A DNA stretch of 30,311 nt from Spraguea lophii (lineage: Eukaryota > Microsporidia > Spragueidae): the NCBI GenBank assembly GCA_001887945.1, contig LDOQ01000128.1, positions 1 through 30,311 of the forward strand, given 5' to 3'. Positions 19,701-27,903 of the stretch are shown here, piece by piece. Both the position numbers and the translations under genes were made by a program. The stretch's first letter is position 1. Every line of letters starts with the position of its first letter. Below the pieces are notes generated by a model that was not told where the DNA came from, did no database searches, and was given only the letters and a program-made list of their open reading frames with translations.

Positions 19701-21641
19701 AAGAGTGTCGTACATATCAAAAATGAATGGGAATTGATAGAACAAAAATTGGACAATGAATGTATACCATATGATCAATTAATTGATGATATAAACAATT
19801 TATTGACGTATATTAAAGAAAGTTCTACCTCTGATAATCTGGCAGAACTTCTATCTAAAAAAGTAATATCTTATATATTGAGGAAAAATTGTATCAATTT
19901 AGAATACATGATGTACACACTCTCAGAAATATTTAAATTTAGCTTTAAAGCACAAACAAGTGTAATTTCATGGGTAGTATATTCTAAAGACGAGAAAAAA
20001 TTTAATGTAACATTAATATCTTCATTTATAAATTATAACCTGATAAATATCAGTGAATTAGATTCTAATCTTAGTAAACTCTTAAAGAGTGATAAGTATC
20101 TTTCGTTTGCATTGATTTTATTAAGAAAATTGATCTTTGAATATTACTGCTCTCCTTATGGTTTCATTAAGAGTATAGAAGCATTATGTTTGGTAAATGA
20201 ACAAAAGTTTGATGTACGAATTTATAATATACTGAAGGTAGTAAGTGATATGGTAATTGAAGGAAAACCCAATATTACACTTGAAAAATATCTTCATTAT
20301 TTCAATACTTTGATACCTGAATCACCAATAGTTTTTACCAGAGAATTTGTTAACACATTATTAAATGGATCATGGGATTTTTTCTTAAAAAATTATAGAT
20401 CAACATCACTCTATGCTTTCAACGCTATTGATCATTTTTCTATTATATTATCGAAAAAAGAATATATAACCACAGGTATTGATGTTTTTACAGATTTTTT
20501 AGTACAAGCAATTGAAAAAGGAAATTTTACTTTTCAAAAAATATATGCTAGATTTATATATAACATAATGAAATTAAATAGTCTTTATTTTATTAACATG
20601 GAAAGAACAGAAGAAAATACTGAAATAGACGAAATGAAAGGATTAGCTTTTATCGGAGCTACACAAGAAATAATATCTAAAGAAGAACAATATCATCTAT
20701 TACGAGATTGTTATTATACTCAACAATTATTATGTTATAACAACAAGCCAATTAAAAAAGAAATTAATAAGAAAAATCCAGAAGAATCCGATACTCTCAC
20801 AACCATACAACCAGAAGATTATAAAAATATATTATTTTTAAGAAATAATTCCAAAGAAGATTTAGTAATAAAAAATCTATCAGAATATTTTATCAGTGAA
20901 CCATCATTTAAAAACCTACTTTCAGAATTATTATTAACAATAACACCAAAAAATATTCCATCATTTACAGCCTCATATATTAATCTGTGTACAAATGAAT
21001 TAGTATTTTCCCTCAATGAAAAAACATTATTCCTCATATCTAAAGAAATATTATTTGTTCTTAAATATTTAGATCATAAAGATAATATTCTTATTGGTAA
21101 CATAATTAGATTCTTTGCATGTTTAAAAAAACATAATAGTAGTTTTATATACAATTATTCCATATACCTATCATTTTATACTTACTCTAAATTCCATTAC
21201 CTTAAAAATGTATTTAATAGAGATAAAAGAAAATTAGATAAAAATAAAGATTCCCTTAGAAAAGAGAAATTAGGTAAGAAAATAATAGCAGAAATAAATA
21301 ACTATCATAATATATTTTTAACATTATCATCATCTTTATTAGATAATGTTAGTATTAATAATATTATAGAAAATAATAAGAGTAAATATCTAATAAAAAT
21401 AATAGTAGATAATATTTATGATAACGATATGGTATTTAAAAACATAAAGAATATTATGAATTATTTAATATCTAAGAATTTATATATAAATGAATTAATA
21501 ATATTAATGATTAGAAGAATAAAAGCAGGTAATTGTCCAGAAACATTAAGAAGAATAATGAATGGAATGTTAGAAGATGAAAGAGTAAAAAAGAAGATAG
21601 GAGATAATTATGAGTGTATAAAAAATCTGCTTAAAAAATAA
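16779..21641 (+). CDS. NOT1: CCR4-NOT complex scaffold subunit Not1
   Basis: Not1 is the cytoplasmic scaffold on which CAF1/CCR4 deadenylases and NOT2/NOT3/5 assemble to shorten mRNA poly(A) tails. The 1620-residue all-helical protein keeps Not1's domain order. HEAT-like helices fill roughly the first 500 residues. An MIF4G-like CAF1-binding region (about 530-760) contains YMKKLGILIGKLTIGLDK (626-643) and FRPKNPYIM, matching the family's LGxxLGxLTLxRxK and FRPPNPWxM. A CAF40-binding DUF3819-type block (about 800-925) contains LIRSLVHVSAHEPIRASI and ENIEICCDIIT. The C-terminal superfamily homology domain (about 1375-1615) shows PSFTASYINLCTNELVF and SSFIYNYSIYLSF, corresponding to the PxFxxAWxELIxHRxF and PEFLxDYHxxF blocks. 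Human and yeast Not1 are about 2,400 and 2,100 residues, so this copy is shortened, with linkers lost. No frameshift is visible. No CCC signal precedes the ATG. Confidence 0.87.
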   Translation: MDRDDEELRNFIMEKGILGITETNLESKIRMIMSRRTIGEKEVALVVQFLSAQKKIATHDMIMEILKNSLGHINWLHVFAYMDHPKFFIETNNLLNMIDLWKSMNKDNNFPYHSFFKRWKNTKSQINFINIIIECDEINNISNNVFLTRILKEDKERRFVNTECNFNCVELFSLIRELNYVAGIKKIYQKSSQWCLIGLILITPYSNDLFRSYLLPKIQENDQVLSILFNINKGILINHISNSNLELSKIHNICVTQKMFPYIADSLTPPFFSFEIIFLSCRKKLIDLNLFISNALNSKKDAAANVLINYFLEKFKQVERGIVKEDIRRENEYYPLNYELILTAIQCLEQHIKQYNRETVSAFNKFKNTLPTEIKSMIDKKSNYENEANNFLGTIISGNRTVSEGISAINRYKDKNFVMKIYSVLIDNYTNFQQIPNKKEIATLYGKLLENNVLPTFYAKRLLNNIYISLRNNEETREYEFALRILEIFSDNIDKYPKFKADVEKIDSVKEFINEKKNIYVLEEALLTDVGIYEILDIIIPIDSVNLKDSVKWEEVNNIVSNENLENKTIYFNDQLVIRGILEDRIMVENPESLVKIIFGLNIYDSFLKSTFELINLMLTFKFAEENIYMKKLGILIGKLTIGLDKLFTFHLFDVKEFFVKAIKARRSRFYVYFIIGFLIGGEDSQIFRPKNPYIMRLLFMLSEVMEYSGQTVKNDIESFLNATLNIKEIREYDKNEKLRNIIKEYTTLDASKVSYLSNYRITIGEKVELEQILRYIIGMAIDFSIKEITFIIEEKIKGITMGSTEKILQCKNITEKILGTQNFHKKIDMLAENIEKAGKATFNNIEGDLNSLQTIFRINLIRSLVHVSAHEPIRASICGNIAHFIKLANLTLDTNYIQKIAEENIEICCDIITRHTVRIFDNNQPIDYTNPYISSISLFDPVNYKKLALEPLKFTEYNEIKERLIQISKKNPRKSVVHIKNEWELIEQKLDNECIPYDQLIDDINNLLTYIKESSTSDNLAELLSKKVISYILRKNCINLEYMMYTLSEIFKFSFKAQTSVISWVVYSKDEKKFNVTLISSFINYNLINISELDSNLSKLLKSDKYLSFALILLRKLIFEYYCSPYGFIKSIEALCLVNEQKFDVRIYNILKVVSDMVIEGKPNITLEKYLHYFNTLIPESPIVFTREFVNTLLNGSWDFFLKNYRSTSLYAFNAIDHFSIILSKKEYITTGIDVFTDFLVQAIEKGNFTFQKIYARFIYNIMKLNSLYFINMERTEENTEIDEMKGLAFIGATQEIISKEEQYHLLRDCYYTQQLLCYNNKPIKKEINKKNPEESDTLTTIQPEDYKNILFLRNNSKEDLVIKNLSEYFISEPSFKNLLSELLLTITPKNIPSFTASYINLCTNELVFSLNEKTLFLISKEILFVLKYLDHKDNILIGNIIRFFACLKKHNSSFIYNYSIYLSFYTYSKFHYLKNVFNRDKRKLDKNKDSLRKEKLGKKIIAEINNYHNIFLTLSSSLLDNVSINNIIENNKSKYLIKIIVDNIYDNDMVFKNIKNIMNYLISKNLYINELIILMIRRIKAGNCPETLRRIMNGMLEDERVKKKIGDNYECIKNLLKK

Positions 21642-21936
21642 AATATAATAAAACATTGAAATAAAAAAGTTAAAACTTAATATTTTTTTATTTTCTCTAT
21701 TAAAGATATTTTTTATTAAAAGTATTATCATAATTTCTATTCCTAATATTTATTGTTTGATACTCAGATATATTATAAAAATATTAATAGTAATCTTATA
21801 ATATATATTTGAATATAAAATAAAATAATAATAAATATTAGAAATAAAAATTATAAAATCATAAAATATAATAATATATAAATAAAAATCTATAAATATC
21901 ATACTTTCTATTAAAAAATAAATAATAAAAAAATAT
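21642..21936. other. Convergent 3' spacer
   Basis: A 295-bp, almost pure A/T spacer between the Not1 stop and the PDCD5-like stop. Nothing recognisable. Confidence 0.5.
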
Positions 21937-22164
21937 TTAATCTAAATCCCAATCACTTTTCCTTCTTATCTTACTTACTTTTATTTCCTTCCTATCTGCT
22001 ATACTTTCACTCAATTTTACAAACTCCTCATATGATACTGGCTGTTGATATTTAACCAACTCATTATATATTTTTTCTGCATGTTCCTTATTATATTTTT
22101 TTATACGATTAAAATTATTATATGCATCAGTATGTAATATTTGAAGAAGAAATTCATCATCCAT
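21937..22164 (-). CDS. PDCD5-like (TFAR19) DNA-binding domain protein, short
   Basis: The 75 residues match the core and tail of the PDCD5 family (archaeal DNA-binding protein / human programmed cell death 5, yeast Ymr074c). LLQILHTDAYNNFNRI (6-21) fits the family's I-L-x-x-V/I-L-x-x-x-A-R-x-R-L helix. The block KEHAEKIYNELVKYQQP (26-42) corresponds to PEKxxxVExxLIxMAxxGQ. The C-terminal IKVSKIRRKSDWDLD corresponds to the family's VxFxRRKxxDSDEDD end. The basic N-terminal helix of about 45 residues found in animal and archaeal members is absent, so this would be a minimal form. In eukaryotes PDCD5 has been tied to chaperonin CCT/tubulin folding and chromatin; the role here is unknown. CCC lies 9-11 nt upstream of the ATG. 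The gene starts 31 nt after the stop of the upstream coiled-coil gene on the same strand. Confidence 0.72.
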   Translation of the reverse strand: MDDEFLLQILHTDAYNNFNRIKKYNKEHAEKIYNELVKYQQPVSYEEFVKLSESIADRKEIKVSKIRRKSDWDLD

Positions 22165-22172
22165 ATAAAAAA

Positions 22173-22175
22173 GGG
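22173..22175 (-). promoter_or_regulatory. CCC start-proximal signal of the PDCD5-like gene
   Basis: On the minus strand a CCC triplet precedes the ATG by 8 nt, inside the 31-nt gap after the upstream gene's stop. It suggests the downstream gene has its own transcription start rather than being read only as part of a joint transcript. Confidence 0.55.
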
Positions 22176-22195
22176 TATTTTTTAAAAAATATATT

Positions 22196-23683
22196 TTATT
22201 TACTAATTCCTATAAAATCCTTCAATCGTTTTTCATAATCTTTTATCTCCCTTCTAACCTCTTCCCTCTCTTTATCTTTACATTCCATTTCTTTTAATTT
22301 CAACATTTCTATTCTCATTCTTATTTCATCTACAAAATTATAATCCACCTTCTTCTTACCAACACCACCTTGTAATATTTCTATAACCTTTTTCTGTCTC
22401 TCTATTATTTTATTTCTATCTCTTATTATATCTTTATATTTAAATAATTCACTGCTTAACATAACATTCTCTTTTTGTAATTCTACACTCTTCTCACGCA
22501 ACATAGTAACATTATCACTCAATTTTATATTATCAGATGATAATAATTTATTATATTGTTCTAAATTAGATTTCATAATATCATTCTTTTCTTCGTATTC
22601 TTTTTTATTCAATATTTCTTTTAATTCTTTGTTTTCTAAATATAAATTATTATATTTATTTAGAATATTATCTATTTCAATTATCACATTAAATTTATTC
22701 TCATTATAATTTCTATCATTTGATTTATTCTTTACTTCGTTTGTTGTTTTATCGTTTATAATATAATTTTTATCATTTGTTTTATCCTCATTATAATTTC
22801 TATCATTATAATTTATTTTATCATTATCACCTAATTCATTCCCGTTTACTTCTTTATTTTTTATTATTTTATTTTTTATATATTCTATGATATTTTTGCT
22901 TTCATTACCATTTTCCATTTGTATTTTACTTTTTACTAACACGCTTATTACCATCTTCTTATATTTATCTATAATAAATATAATATTTTTTATTTCCTTA
23001 TTTATTTCCTTTATATCTTTTTGTAATATATATTTTATATAATTATCTTTATTAGCTATTGGCTCTATAAGTTTTATAGCATCATCTATTCTTTTCATTT
23101 TTAATAAAGAATATAAATTATCTGTTATATTAATCATATCCATTTTTTTATTTAATGTAACAAATAAATCATATATATTAGAAAGATAGGGTTCTTCGTC
23201 GTCCAGTAATAATGTGGATGTATCTGAAATATCAGGTATATTTATCATATTATTGTTATATTGTGATGGTACAGCAGCATGGTTAAGATTAAACATAGAT
23301 GAAATGGAAGCATTAATAGTATTTTTACCTTTAATAGATGGTGTATTAGATTTATTAATCTCTTTTCTATTAATTTCGTTTATTTTTGATTTACCAGTCT
23401 GTTTTATGTTTGATTTATTAATTTCTTTTATTTCTTTTTTATCTATTTCTTTTTTATCTATTTCTTTTTTATTTTCTGAAATACTCACTTTTTTATTTCT
23501 ACTCATTTCTTCTTTATTTCTATTGTTTTTATCATATTCTTTTATATTTGTAATATTTTCTTTTAACCCTGTTGTATCTGGTATAATTAAAATACTTTTT
23601 ATATCTTTTTCATTATAATTATTTAATAATGGTATATTTTCATTATTTTCTTCTTTATCAGAATTTGATGGTTGTATGTTCAT
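22196..23683 (-). CDS. Hypothetical coiled-coil protein (495 aa)
   Basis: I do not recognise this protein. I place the start at 23683 because a CCC triplet directly abuts that ATG; two in-frame ATGs lie slightly upstream (first at 23695), giving at most 4 extra residues. Residues 1-150 are polar and Lys/Asn/Glu-rich, with a repeated KKEIDKKEI-type stretch around 75-95. Residues about 165-260 form a more ordered helical domain (YDLFVTLNKKMDMI, LLKMKRIDDAIKLI). Residues 265-330 are Asn/Asp-rich low complexity with repeated NDRNYNE. The last 165 residues (about 330-495) are a strong heptad-type coiled coil ending in Glu/Lys/Arg-rich helices. A structural, cytoskeletal or tethering role would fit, but nothing specific can be claimed. 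It lies 31 nt upstream of the PDCD5-like gene on the same strand. Confidence 0.75.
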   Translation of the reverse strand: MNIQPSNSDKEENNENIPLLNNYNEKDIKSILIIPDTTGLKENITNIKEYDKNNRNKEEMSRNKKVSISENKKEIDKKEIDKKEIKEINKSNIKQTGKSKINEINRKEINKSNTPSIKGKNTINASISSMFNLNHAAVPSQYNNNMINIPDISDTSTLLLDDEEPYLSNIYDLFVTLNKKMDMINITDNLYSLLKMKRIDDAIKLIEPIANKDNYIKYILQKDIKEINKEIKNIIFIIDKYKKMVISVLVKSKIQMENGNESKNIIEYIKNKIIKNKEVNGNELGDNDKINYNDRNYNEDKTNDKNYIINDKTTNEVKNKSNDRNYNENKFNVIIEIDNILNKYNNLYLENKELKEILNKKEYEEKNDIMKSNLEQYNKLLSSDNIKLSDNVTMLREKSVELQKENVMLSSELFKYKDIIRDRNKIIERQKKVIEILQGGVGKKKVDYNFVDEIRMRIEMLKLKEMECKDKEREEVRREIKDYEKRLKDFIGISK

Positions 23684-23686
23684 GGG
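23684..23686 (-). promoter_or_regulatory. CCC signal that decides the start of the coiled-coil gene
   Basis: The minus strand reads TTTATGCCCATGAAC. The CCC touches the ATG at 23683, as in the 25356 gene, which argues for that ATG over the ATGs 6 and 12 nt upstream. Confidence 0.55.
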
Positions 23687-23993
23687 CATAAACATAATCA
23701 AAAATATATAATATAATATTTTTATGATTATTATTTTTATGATTATTATTTTAATTATTATATTATAGTTATTATGATAATATTTATAATAAGTATAAGA
23801 ATATCTTTTATTTAATCTTTTATTTTATATTTTTATTATTCACGTATTATTTTATATTTGTATTAATTATCTATGATAATATTTAGATATATGATAATAT
23901 ACATATAATATAATATACATTATATAACACATATACTATACATTATACACTATACACATATACTTATTATTATAATATTTTTTAAATATACGA

Positions 23994-23996
23994 CCC
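23994..23996 (+). promoter_or_regulatory. CCC start-proximal signal
   Basis: CGACCCAATG: a CCC one base before the ATG of the acidic protein gene, following a pure A/T stretch (AATATTTTTTAAATATA). Confidence 0.6.
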
Positions 23997-23997
23997 A

Positions 23998-24609
23998 ATG
24001 TCACTTAGAAGAAAAAATAAAATAAAAAACAAAAAATCTATTTTCGATGATTTAGAATCCGAAATACCACTACCTTCAAAATATTCTTATACTGACAGTA
24101 TTACACACTTCTACACACTCCACCCACACACTGAACTTCTAACAATAAAAAATTTCTTAGAAAATAATACGTATGATATAGATTCTGATAGCAGTTCTAA
24201 CATGGAAGAAATAAGTAATGATAAATGTGATTCAGAAACAGAAGAAATAGATATTTCACATTCTAAAGTAAGTAAATACATAGATATAGCAGCAGAGGAT
24301 GAGGAAATAAGTGAAGACATACATATAAAAGAACAACATAAAGATTATTATATAGAAGATAGTAATTATTCCAATTTACCATCATCCATTCCAAAAATAT
24401 CTTTAAAAGAACCACTCATAACATTAAATGAATCAGATTATGATTATACCGATTCAGAGGAAATAGAAAGTGATGATAGCATAAGTTATAGTGATAGTGA
24501 TATAATTAATAATAATATAAAAATAGAAGAATCCATACAAGAAGCAAAAGAAGAAACAAATAATTGTAATATAGAATATAGCAATGAAGAAGATTTATTT
24601 AAATTTTAA
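23998..24609 (+). CDS. Hypothetical acidic Ser-rich protein (203 aa)
   Basis: I do not recognise this protein. It opens with a strongly basic stretch (RRKNKIKNKK, residues 4-13) that could be a nuclear localisation signal or nucleic-acid contact. A short ordered segment with aromatic and proline residues follows (about 14-60: IFDDLESEIPLPSKYSY, THFYTLHPH). From about residue 60 to the end it is highly acidic and rich in Ser, Asp, Glu and Tyr (DSDSSSNMEE, YDYTDSEEIESDDS), with many casein-kinase-2-like S-x-x-E/D sites. It has no membrane segments or cysteine pattern. Such basic-then-acidic proteins are often nuclear or nucleolar chaperones or transcription cofactors, but that is inference. The gene is divergent from the coiled-coil gene, and the CCC signal supports this start. 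Confidence 0.75.
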   Translation: MSLRRKNKIKNKKSIFDDLESEIPLPSKYSYTDSITHFYTLHPHTELLTIKNFLENNTYDIDSDSSSNMEEISNDKCDSETEEIDISHSKVSKYIDIAAEDEEISEDIHIKEQHKDYYIEDSNYSNLPSSIPKISLKEPLITLNESDYDYTDSEEIESDDSISYSDSDIINNNIKIEESIQEAKEETNNCNIEYSNEEDLFKF

Positions 24610-24626
24610 AAATAGGTAAATAACAT

Positions 24627-24673
24627 GGTTAGGTTAGGTTAGATGTTATTATGGTTATGTTAGGTTAGGTTGG
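24627..24673 (+). repeat. Interstitial telomere-like TTAGG repeats
   Basis: GGTTAGGTTAGGTTAG (24627-24642) and GTTAGGTTAGGTTGG (24659-24673) are short runs of the pentamer TTAGG. They lie between two convergent genes and within a larger direct repeat (GTTATTATGGTTA at about 24645 and 24691). TTAGG is the arthropod-type telomere unit. Here it is interstitial and too short to be a telomere. Confidence 0.75.
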
Positions 24674-24798
24674 ATAAATAAATAAGATTATGTTATTATG
24701 GTTAGATAATTAAATAATATATATAATATTTTATTATTACTTAACTATAAATAATATATAACACATATAATATATTATTACTTAATTATATATAATAT

Positions 24799-25356
24799 TT
24801 ATTTTATATTCCATTCTTCTGTAATATTTCTTAATATAAATTCTTTTATTTTATTTCTTTCTATTTTATTTTCTATTAATATTTTATCATTAGTATTTCC
24901 TATTAAAAGAAAATCACCTAAAAAAGATATATTACCATCTATTTCTACATTATAATCTTTTATTGTTATTTTATTAAGAATAACAATCTTATAAATATAT
25001 TTATTAAATATTTTAGAGTTATTAGAATTCTTATTACCATTAGTATTACCATTGGTATTATTATTATTCTTATTACCATTGGTATTAGTTAATAGACTAT
25101 CTGTACTTTTATTATTTTTAATATCAATATTATTATTACTCTCTTCGTTGTTATTATTCTTATTATAATTATTTATAGATGTTGTACTATATCTTTTATT
25201 ATTATTTACTTTTATTATAAACATTGGTCCTTCTATATTTACTTTTTTATTATTACTGTATAATTCTACCATAGGTATTGATAATTCAATTTCTATAAAA
25301 TCATATAAAGATTTAAAATAGGTTGTAGTAATATATGAAAATGTTTTAGTATTCAT
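24799..25356 (-). CDS. Hypothetical Asn-rich protein (185 aa)
   Basis: I do not recognise this protein. Two ordered parts flank an Asn/Lys/Ser/Thr-rich insert (about residues 62-116, with repeated NTNGNKN). The N-terminal part (1-60) contains YFKSLYDFIEIELSIPMVEL and GPMFIIKVNN. The C-terminal part (117-185) alternates hydrophobic and polar residues in a beta-rich way (YIYKIVILNKITI, VEIDGNISFLGDFLLIG) and ends in a charged helix with EEWNIK. The pattern would suit a small beta-barrel such as an OB fold interrupted by a loop, but there is no diagnostic motif. The start is well supported: CCC directly abuts the ATG (minus strand TTTACCCATGAAT). It converges with the acidic protein gene. Confidence 0.75.
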   Translation of the reverse strand: MNTKTFSYITTTYFKSLYDFIEIELSIPMVELYSNNKKVNIEGPMFIIKVNNNKRYSTTSINNYNKNNNNEESNNNIDIKNNKSTDSLLTNTNGNKNNNNTNGNTNGNKNSNNSKIFNKYIYKIVILNKITIKDYNVEIDGNISFLGDFLLIGNTNDKILIENKIERNKIKEFILRNITEEWNIK

Positions 25357-25359
25357 GGG
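25357..25359 (-). promoter_or_regulatory. CCC start-proximal signal
   Basis: On the minus strand CCC is immediately followed by the ATG of the Asn-rich hypothetical gene. Confidence 0.6.
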
Positions 25360-26456
25360 TAAACTATTATAGAATTATTAATATTTATTATGATTTATAT
25401 TATAGTAGTATTATTATTATGATATGATAATGTTTTATTATACTTTTATTATTCTTATATTATTTATTTTATAATATTTTTATTTATTATTAGAATCTTA
25501 GTTTAAATAATTATTTTTAATAATATTATAATCAAATATCTCTTATTTATTATGATTATAATATAATTTAAGATTATTGATTTTTTAATAAACAAATAAA
25601 ATTTATATTAAATAATTATATTATATATATATATATTAATTTTATTGTATCTTATATTTCAAAGTATTAAGATTTTATATATTGTATAATCATTATTCAT
25701 CAAATTCAATGTGATATTAAATTCATTCTTAGTGTGATACTAATTTATTATTGAATCGATATAGGGATTACTATTACATCAACTAAACGATAGTTTAATG
25801 TGCAATAGATCATCATACAAAGTATAATCAAACTATTACTATTAAATCAATACAAGAATTGCATTTTTTTATTATTTTGGTTTTTTTGTTTTAAAAATTT
25901 TTTTAAATGAGTGATTTCAATTCGTAAAATTTAGTATTTGGTTAACATTCTAAACGCTCGTGTTAATTGTATTACAATAAAATTATTATAGGAATAATAT
26001 ATTATTTTTAAAACCTTTGTAAAGTAGATTTATAAATTTTCGATTCTAATATTAAATTAGTTTTTTTCCTCTGACAAACAATAAAAATATATAGTACATT
26101 AATAATATAATATTCATATTACATTTATTATAACTATATAATATATATTTATATAAAGTACATTAATAAATATTACTTTGGATAATCTCGATACAATTTT
26201 AAAATGATTTTAAGACTCTATTAATTTTAATTATGATTTTCTTGTAGTATAAAAAAGATCTAAATTTTCAATATATTTTTTATTATAATACCATATATAT
26301 TTTTTACTATAAATAGAACTTATAACATATTACACCTGTTATATCTTATTACTATAAAAATACAAATATTATAATATTATCTTATAATTATTTTATAATC
26401 AATGATATAAGTTTAAATTCGATTATTGACGTCATAAACATAATTTATCAGTATAA

Positions 26457-26575
26457 CAACAAATGGTAATAAATATAATAAATTCTTTCAATAAGATTAG
26501 ATATAAACAACAAATAATAATGAATATAATAAATTCTTTCAATAAGATTAACAAATGATAATGAATATAATTTCT
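26457..26575. repeat. Tandem repeat, about 2.5 units of 41-51 bp
   Basis: The unit containing ACAAAT, AATATAATAAATTCTTTC and AATAAGATTA starts at 26457 and again at 26508. A shorter third copy begins near 26550 (ACAAATGATAATGAATATAAT). The array ends about 115 bp before the membrane-protein gene. Confidence 0.75.
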
Positions 26576-26687
26576 TATATTCCATTTTAGATAAAATATA
26601 TTTAAAAAAGTAAAATTATTGGAATATTATCTCCTAAAGGATAATTGTTTTTTTATTTTTTGTTATAATAATGAAACCATAACTTAA

Positions 26688-26690
26688 GGG
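26688..26690 (+). promoter_or_regulatory. GGG start-proximal signal
   Basis: TTAAGGGCATG: a GGG triplet one base before the ATG. GGG is the alternative form of the microsporidian start-proximal signal. Confidence 0.55.
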
Positions 26691-26691
26691 C

Positions 26692-27453
26692 ATGAAAAAA
26701 TTTCTTGGTATTTTAAATTTTCAGATAGCATCATGTTCTTTTATCATTGAAGTGTATAATAATATAAAAAAAAATATTCCAGAAGATTATACAAGAATGG
26801 TATTCTTTGGATTGTTGGGATTATCGTTGTTTCTTGCACTTTTTGGTGTGGTTTTTATAAGAGTTAGTTTAGGTGCTTTGATAGCAATAGCAATATCTGG
26901 TGTAATGTTTATTGTAAGCAATAAAATAGAAAATGGTGAATATATACCTTTCTTAAGCAATGATTATGTTCTAAAAATCAAAACTTGGATGGAAGCTAAT
27001 TTTTATACGACAATTATAATTATTTTGGTTATTTCTATTTTCTTGGCTTCAATAGCTATGGTATTTTTAAAAAGTGTAACATGGATAGGTGCTATAGTAT
27101 TATCAATATATGTATACAATGAAATATTTACAAAAAAAACATTATTTGGAATGGGTATTGAAAATCAATATGTTAATATTGCAGCATACGTGATATTTCT
27201 ATTGGCAGTATATTTTATTTTTTTAAAACTTCCGAATATTGTTTTAGCCTTCTTATTTGCAGTGGTAGGTGGATCAATGGTATTACCCTTATTGGAACAG
27301 GTATGCGGTGAAAATTGGGGATTTGAAGAAATTATAATCGCAATATGTAAAGGACAGGATGTTGAAATTACACAACCAAATATTGTATATACTGCTATAT
27401 TTGTATCTTTCTGTGCAGGAATACAAATAATATTATGTTTGAGAAGTAAATAG
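26692..27453 (+). CDS. Polytopic membrane protein, about 7 helices (253 aa)
   Basis: I do not recognise the family with certainty. Hydrophobic segments lie at about 36-56 (VFFGLLGLSLFLALFGVVFI), 60-78, 103-128 (TIIIILVISIFLASIAMVFL), 132-147, 162-178, 180-199 and 231-249, consistent with seven transmembrane helices. The N-terminal 30 residues are moderately hydrophobic with a cysteine (C15) and might be a signal peptide or an amphipathic helix. Small-residue runs such as GALIAIAISG and FAVVGGSM suggest packed helices. The overall look recalls TMEM198/DUF4203-type proteins with paired helices and short loops, but I cannot confirm this. There are no low-complexity inserts. The GGG signal supports the start. 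The tail ends in LRSK, leaving a short basic terminus. Confidence 0.8.
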   Translation: MKKFLGILNFQIASCSFIIEVYNNIKKNIPEDYTRMVFFGLLGLSLFLALFGVVFIRVSLGALIAIAISGVMFIVSNKIENGEYIPFLSNDYVLKIKTWMEANFYTTIIIILVISIFLASIAMVFLKSVTWIGAIVLSIYVYNEIFTKKTLFGMGIENQYVNIAAYVIFLLAVYFIFLKLPNIVLAFLFAVVGGSMVLPLLEQVCGENWGFEEIIIAICKGQDVEITQPNIVYTAIFVSFCAGIQIILCLRSK

Positions 27454-27749
27454 AATATTATGTAGGATTATGAATGTTTAATGATGATTTATTATTCAAT
27501 AAAAAATTCGTTATGATTGCTTTTTTAATAATATTTTCTTATAATTATTATTTTATTCTTCTAATAATATTTTATTTATTATAATAATATCTATGATCAT
27601 TATTTAATATTTTTATAATACTTTATTTAAAATCAATAGATTTATAATTTTATTCTATTATTATCTAATAGTAACTATATTATATAAATTTACAATAAAA
27701 TATTGAAAAATAATTATACTTTCTATTGTAAATCCATATAATAATTTTT

Positions 27750-27902
27750 TTAATTGTTATTCTTTTTCATATCTTTATATACTAATTTAGATGTTATTAC
27801 ATACTGACCTACTATTTTTCCTTTTTGTTCCAATTCTCTTAATAATAGATCACATTCACTTATGGATTGTTTTAATTCGTTTAATTTTAATTTTAAATTC
27901 AT
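27750..27902 (-). CDS. Small hypothetical protein (50 aa), helical
   Basis: I found this gene by reading the minus strand around a CCCC motif. ATACCCCTATG precedes an open frame of 50 codons ending in TAA. The protein starts MNLKLKLNELKQ, continues CDLLLRELEQKGKIV and ends DMKKNNN. Its first 30 residues are strongly helical with heptad-like Leu/Ile spacing, then come a Gly-Gln-Tyr-Val stretch and a basic tail. Composition is balanced, unlike random A/T sequence, and the start signal is as close to the ATG as in recognised genes here. The size and pattern recall small kinetochore (DASH/Dad) or tethering-complex subunits, but the similarity is too weak to name it. Expression or conservation would settle whether it is real. 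Confidence 0.6.
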   Translation of the reverse strand: MNLKLKLNELKQSISECDLLLRELEQKGKIVGQYVITSKLVYKDMKKNNN

Positions 27903-27903
27903 A

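Larger units (their letters stand above)
25360..26691. other. Gene-free intergenic region
   Basis: About 1.3 kb divergent region. 25680-25870 contains sequences (TTGAATCGATATAGGGATTAC, ATCAATACAAGAATTGCA) faintly like 3358-3400. 26457-26575 is a tandem repeat. No coding sequence found on either strand. Confidence 0.55.
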
